A stretch of 9,343 nt of DNA from Bradyrhizobiaceae bacterium (GTDB lineage Bacteria > Pseudomonadota > Alphaproteobacteria > Rhizobiales > Xanthobacteraceae), in the NCBI GenBank assembly GCA_016793685.1, contig JAEULX010000175.1, positions 1 to 9,343 of the forward strand. Direction: 5' to 3'. The translations under genes and the position numbers were made by a program. The notes under the pieces are model-generated. The model ran no database searches and was not told where the DNA came from. It saw nothing but the letters and a program-made list of their open reading frames with translations. Within the stretch, counting starts at the first letter, position 1, and the number at the start of each line of letters is the position of its first letter. Of the stretch, positions 6,308 through 9,343 are shown one piece after another.

Positions 6308-6802
6308 TCAACCCTTCCAGTGCAGCACGGTGATCAACGTGAACAGCCGGCGCGCCGTGTCGAAGTCGATGTCGATCTTGTTCTTCAGCCGCTCCATCAG
6401 GAGCTCCGTGCCCTCGTTGTGCAATCCGCGCCGCCCCATGTCGATCGCCTCGATCTGCGTCGGCGTCGCCGTGCGAATCGCTTGATAGTAGCTTTCGCAC
6501 ATCATGAAATAATCTTTCACGAGCCGGCGAAAGGGCGTCAGCGACAGGTGGTGGGCGACGAGCGGGGATTCGTCATCGAGCCGTACGTCGAACACCAGGC
6601 GATTGGCGGAATGCAGGAGGTGAAGGCGGTAAGGCCCGCCGTCGTGGCCGACCGGGGCGAACGAGTTGTCCTCGAGCAGGTCGTAGATCGCGACCTCGCG
6701 TTCGTGTTCGACGTCACGGCTGCCCGGATCGAGCGATTCCTCGTCGAGCGTGACCCCGACGAGTCGTTTCGGCGATTTGCTTTGCTGGACTTCGCCCATC
6801 AT
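6308..6802 (-). CDS. UPF0262 family protein (unknown function)
   Basis: A 164-residue protein that I recognise as UPF0262, a conserved alphaproteobacterial family of unknown function. Visible traits are a charged, soluble composition, no signal peptide or membrane segment, and conserved-looking blocks at REVAIYDLLEDNSF, YRLHLLHSANRLVFDVR, LTPFRRLVKDYFMMCESYY and IEAIDMGRRGLHNEGTELL. The C-terminus ends in LFTLITVLHWKG. The first ATG (6800-6802) overlaps the hisD stop in an ATGA arrangement, and a second ATG follows directly; both imply translational coupling to hisD. The phosphatase gene starts 5 nt after its stop. The tight fit between hisD and the phosphatase is the only hint to its job. 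Confidence 0.9.
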   Translation of the reverse strand: MMGEVQQSKSPKRLVGVTLDEESLDPGSRDVEHEREVAIYDLLEDNSFAPVGHDGGPYRLHLLHSANRLVFDVRLDDESPLVAHHLSLTPFRRLVKDYFMMCESYYQAIRTATPTQIEAIDMGRRGLHNEGTELLMERLKNKIDIDFDTARRLFTLITVLHWKG

Positions 6803-8094
6803 CGCCGGTTCAGCCGAATTGCGACCGAACGGGCGTGCGCTGCGAGCCCTTCGGCCTCGGCGAGCGCGATCGCCGCCGGCCCCAGCTCCGCGAGCTGGTC
6901 AGGACCGCATTTCAAAATCGCCGTCCGCTTCATGAAGTCGAGAACGCCGAGGCCCGACGAGAAGCGGGCGGAGCGCGCCGTCGGCAGCACGTGATTCGAC
7001 CCGGCGACATAATCGCCGATCGCTTCCGGCGTATGCTGCCCGATGAAGATCGCGCCCGCATGACGTATGGCGTCGGCAAGCTGGTCGGCGTTGCGCGCGA
7101 CGATCTCGAGATGCTCGGGCGCCAGCGCATCGACCAGGGCCGGCGCTTCATCGAGACTGCCGACGCGAATGATCGCGCCGTAGTCGCGCCAGGAAGCTGC
7201 GGCGATGTCGCTCCGCGGCAGCGTCGCGAGCTGCGCCGCGACCGCGCGTTCCACGTCGGCGGCAAGATCGTCGTCGTCGGTGAGCAGGATCGCCTGCGCG
7301 GCGGCGTCGTGCTCCGCCTGGGCGAGAAGGTCGGCCGCGACCCAGTCGGGATTGGCCTCGCGATCGGCGACGATCAGCACCTCGGACGGCCCCGCGATCA
7401 TGTCGATGCCGACCTTGCCGAACACAAGGCGCTTCGCCGCCGCCACATAGGCGTTGCCGGGGCCGACGATCTTGTCGACGGGCGCCACCGTCGCGGTGCC
7501 ATAAGCGAGCGCGGCGACCGCCTGGGCGCCGCCGATCCGATACACCTCGTCGACGCCGGCAAGATGCGCCGCCGCCAGCACCAGCGGATTGACCGCGCCG
7601 TCGGGCGTCGGCGCGACCATCGCGAGGCGCGCAACGCCGGCGACCTTCGCCGGCACGGCATTCATCAAAACCGAGGACGGATAGGCCGCCGTGCCGCCCG
7701 GCACATAGAGGCCGACGGCGCTGACCGGACGCCAGCGATAGCCAAGCTCGACCCCGATCGAGTCAGTGAACCGCTCGTCCTTGGGGAGTTGTCGCCGGTG
7801 GTAGGCTTCGATCCGGTCGCGCGCGAGGCGCAGCGCCGCAAGCTGGCCGGGATCGCACACCGCGAGCGCGCCTTCGATCTCCGCCGCCGGAATGCGCAGG
7901 CCGCGGTCCGTGAGGTCGATGCGGTCGAATTTCAAAGTGAGGTCGAGCAGCGCCCGGTCGCCGCGTGCGACGACGTCGGCAATGATCGCGCGGACCATCG
8001 CCTCGATATCCTGCGAGGTTTCCCGCTTGGTCGCCAAGAAGGCGCTAAATCGCTGGTCGAAGCCAGGCTCGCGCGTGTTCAGTCGGATCGGCAT
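6799..8094 (-). CDS. hisD: Histidinol dehydrogenase
   Basis: HisD carries out the last two steps of histidine biosynthesis, oxidising L-histidinol through histidinal to L-histidine with two NAD+. The 431-residue product has normal length. It has the family signature IDMIAGPSEVLIVAD (230-244) followed by PDWVAADLLAQAEHD. The zinc ligands match those of the E. coli enzyme: Q259 and H262 in AQAEHD, D361 in GDYVAGSNHVLPT and H420 in GLAAHARS. The catalytic pair E327-H328 is in LAPEHLEI. The ATG at 8094 gives the expected N-terminus MPIRLNTREPGF. It lies 134 bp after the DUF2948 gene and overlaps UPF0262 by 4 bp. No other his genes are nearby, so the pathway is dispersed in this genome. Confidence 0.98.
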   Translation of the reverse strand: MPIRLNTREPGFDQRFSAFLATKRETSQDIEAMVRAIIADVVARGDRALLDLTLKFDRIDLTDRGLRIPAAEIEGALAVCDPGQLAALRLARDRIEAYHRRQLPKDERFTDSIGVELGYRWRPVSAVGLYVPGGTAAYPSSVLMNAVPAKVAGVARLAMVAPTPDGAVNPLVLAAAHLAGVDEVYRIGGAQAVAALAYGTATVAPVDKIVGPGNAYVAAAKRLVFGKVGIDMIAGPSEVLIVADREANPDWVAADLLAQAEHDAAAQAILLTDDDDLAADVERAVAAQLATLPRSDIAAASWRDYGAIIRVGSLDEAPALVDALAPEHLEIVARNADQLADAIRHAGAIFIGQHTPEAIGDYVAGSNHVLPTARSARFSSGLGVLDFMKRTAILKCGPDQLAELGPAAIALAEAEGLAAHARSVAIRLNRR

Positions 8095-8228
8095 GGCCTA
8101 CTGGCATAAAACGAACGCAACACCCAGGTCGGCATACCCAGGACGTCGCAGCCGTGCTGCAAGACGATGTGGGCTTGATCTGCGGCCCGCCGCCGGACCG
8201 GTCGGCGCGCTGAGAACGATGGAAGGCT

Positions 8229-8678
8229 TTACGCGATCGTCAAATCGTCGCCGTGCGCCGGACAGCAGGTCGTATCCCACACCGGGCCGAGGTCGGCAAG
8301 CTCCGCCTCCAGGCACTCAACGTCCAGCCGCAACTCTCCCCCGCCGGAGAACAGCAGCATGATGCTGCCGCCGGGAGCATCGGTTTCGACAAACTCGATG
8401 GTCAGCAGATTGAGCACCAAGTCTTTGTCCTGCGCCTGCATGTTGCGGCACTTGCAGGCATTGACGCGCTCGAACCGGAGCGCCGTGCGGCGGCGTTGGA
8501 AGTGGGGCTGGCCGCACAGGGCGCATTCCCAGTCGAACCGGTTCAGCGCCATCACGAAGCGCTTTTCGGCGGGCCGCCAGTGAATGTCGCCGATCCGGAC
8601 CACGGCGTCCTGGAGATGGGTCGAAACCACGTCGAGGTCTTCGCGGTCGACCGCGATGAGTTTGAGCGGATCATCCAT
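8229..8678 (-). CDS. DUF2948 family protein with cysteine-rich motif
   Basis: A 149-residue protein recognised as DUF2948, an uncharacterised alphaproteobacterial family, from LKLIAVDREDLDVVSTHLQD (6-25), AVVRIGDIHW and EKRFVMALNRFDWE. There is no signal peptide or membrane segment. Unusual here are C52-x2-C55 (CALC) and C75-x-C77 (CKC), plus C138-C139-x2-H142 near the C-terminus, which together look like a possible metal site. The start at 8678 is fixed by AGGAGGG just upstream, and a promoter with 17-bp spacing lies ahead of it. It is the first gene of a likely unit with hisD, UPF0262 and the phosphatase; hisD begins 134 bp later. Function unknown. Confidence 0.88.
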   Translation of the reverse strand: MDDPLKLIAVDREDLDVVSTHLQDAVVRIGDIHWRPAEKRFVMALNRFDWECALCGQPHFQRRRTALRFERVNACKCRNMQAQDKDLVLNLLTIEFVETDAPGGSIMLLFSGGGELRLDVECLEAELADLGPVWDTTCCPAHGDDLTIA

Positions 8679-8683
8679 GGCAG

Positions 8684-8690
8684 CCCTCCT
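8684..8690 (-). promoter_or_regulatory. Ribosome-binding site of the DUF2948 gene
   Basis: AGGAGGG on the minus strand, 5 nt before the ATG at 8678. It is one of the two strongest Shine-Dalgarno sequences in the window and fixes the start of the gene. Confidence 0.8.
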
Positions 8691-8699
8691 GCTCTGCCG

Positions 8700-8728
8700 T
8701 AATTAGGGTGCAGGCCGATGCTGTACAA
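8700..8728 (-). promoter_or_regulatory. Candidate promoter for the DUF2948-hisD unit
   Basis: Minus-strand TTGTAC (plus 8723-8728) and TAATTA (plus 8700-8705) are separated by exactly 17 bp, preceded and followed by GC-rich DNA. Transcription would start near 8693, leaving a short leader that holds the Shine-Dalgarno. It sits in the 123-bp gap after ychF and is the best promoter match in the window. Confidence 0.55.
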
Positions 8729-8801
8729 GGCTCGATTGCCGGCGACGTCCGTAAACTTCGACGACTGTTTTCCGGCAGTTCCCTACTGCTTTAGTGAACC
8801 A

Positions 8802-9343
8802 TCAGGTGGCGAAGCGGAAATGCATGACGTCGCCGTCGGCGACGACATATTCCTTCCCCTCGAGCCGCAGCCGGCCAGCCTCGCGGGCCCCCGCCTCGCC
8901 TCCGAGTCCCACATAGTCATTATAGGCTATGGTCTCGGCGCGGATGAAGCCGCGCTCGAAATCGGTATGGATCGTCCCGGCCGCCTGCGGCGCCCGGGTT
9001 CCGCGTTTCAGGGTCCAGGCGCGCGCCTCCTTGGGTCCCGCGGTAAAAAAGGTGACGAGGTCAAGCAACTCGTAGCCCGCCCGGATCAGGCGGTTGAGGC
9101 CCGGTTCGCCAAGGCCGATCGCGGCGAGGTATTCGGCCCGGTCGGAGGGCGGAAGCACGGCGATCTCCGCCTCGATCTGCGCCGAAATGACGACCACGCC
9201 CTCCCCTTCGGCATGGGCGCGCACCTCGACCCCACGCGAAAACTCGTTGCCGGTCGCCGCCGAGGCTTCATCGACATTGGCGACGTAAAGAACGGGCTTG
9301 GCGGTGAGCAGCCCCAGCAGGCTGAAGGGCCTTTCCTCCTCGG
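8802..9343 (-). CDS. ychF: Redox-regulated ATPase/GTPase YchF (C-terminal part)
   Basis: C-terminal 179 residues of YchF (OLA1-type), an Obg-related P-loop NTPase that prefers ATP and associates with ribosomes. The start and the G1-G3 motifs lie beyond the right edge. Visible are the nucleotide-specificity region LLTAKPVLYVANVDE, where NVDE replaces the usual NKxD of GTPases, and the C-terminal TGS domain with DLVTFFTAGPKEARAWTLKR, GTRAPQAAGTIHTDFERGF and KEYVVADGDVMHFRFAT. The end matches the usual YchF C-terminus, so the gene is complete on this side. It is cut only by the window, and its apparent internal starts are not real. No T-rich terminator is visible in the 123 bp after its TGA stop. 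Confidence 0.97.
   Translation of the reverse strand, partial: EEERPFSLLGLLTAKPVLYVANVDEASAATGNEFSRGVEVRAHAEGEGVVVISAQIEAEIAVLPPSDRAEYLAAIGLGEPGLNRLIRAGYELLDLVTFFTAGPKEARAWTLKRGTRAPQAAGTIHTDFERGFIRAETIAYNDYVGLGGEAGAREAGRLRLEGKEYVVADGDVMHFRFAT

Noticed and set aside
6303..6500. N-terminal extension of the phosphatase gene
   Set aside because: It would overlap UPF0262 by almost 200 bp, has low-complexity His/Arg/Ala/Asp sequence, and the conserved fold begins only after the ATG at 6302.
6835..8109. A plus-strand open frame of 424 codons opposite hisD
   Set aside because: Same codon-bias effect; arginine-rich composition and no recognisable domain, while hisD on the other strand has all catalytic residues.
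8095..8228. A separate hisD promoter in the gap after the DUF2948 gene
   Set aside because: TTGCAG and GGTATG are 18 bp apart, but the -10 match is poor and GC-rich near-palindromes nearby make it unconvincing.

Overview
The window comes from a GC-rich alphaproteobacterium, most likely of the order Hyphomicrobiales (Rhizobiales). This rests on the gene order DUF2948 - hisD - UPF0262 - low-molecular-weight phosphatase - infA - maf - yacG, on carB standing apart from carA and preceding greA, and on CarB carrying the extra segment in its first ATP-grasp half that I associate with alphaproteobacterial CarB. The genus cannot be fixed from the sequence alone.

All ten genes are on the minus strand, so transcription runs from high to low coordinates. 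From right to left: the C-terminal part of the ribosome-associated ATPase/GTPase YchF (8802 to the right edge); a 123-bp gap with a good promoter; DUF2948 (8229-8678) and hisD (6799-8094); UPF0262 (6308-6802, overlapping the hisD stop by 4 bp); a low-molecular-weight tyrosine phosphatase-like protein (5835-6302, starting 5 nt after UPF0262 ends); a 160-bp gap with a plausible promoter; infA (5456-5674), maf (4759-5382) and yacG (4471-4689). A 224-bp leader with an intrinsic-terminator-like hairpin comes next, then carB (803-4246) and greA (225-698). The last ~225 bp hold three copies of a nested palindromic repeat directly after the greA stop.

The content is housekeeping: histidine biosynthesis (hisD), pyrimidine/arginine precursor synthesis (carB), translation initiation (infA), transcript cleavage by stalled RNA polymerase (greA), nucleotide-pool sanitation or septum inhibition (maf) and gyrase inhibition (yacG). 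I see no defence system, prophage, insertion sequence, CRISPR array, rRNA or tRNA. The parts that reward a second look are non-coding: the nested palindromes after greA, where a copy with its inner hairpin and a copy without it lie side by side; the terminator hairpin 21 nt before the carB start; and a small hairpin where the yacG ribosome-binding site would be expected. In the proteins, the cysteine pattern of the DUF2948 protein stands out. I did not find a convincing new multi-gene system.
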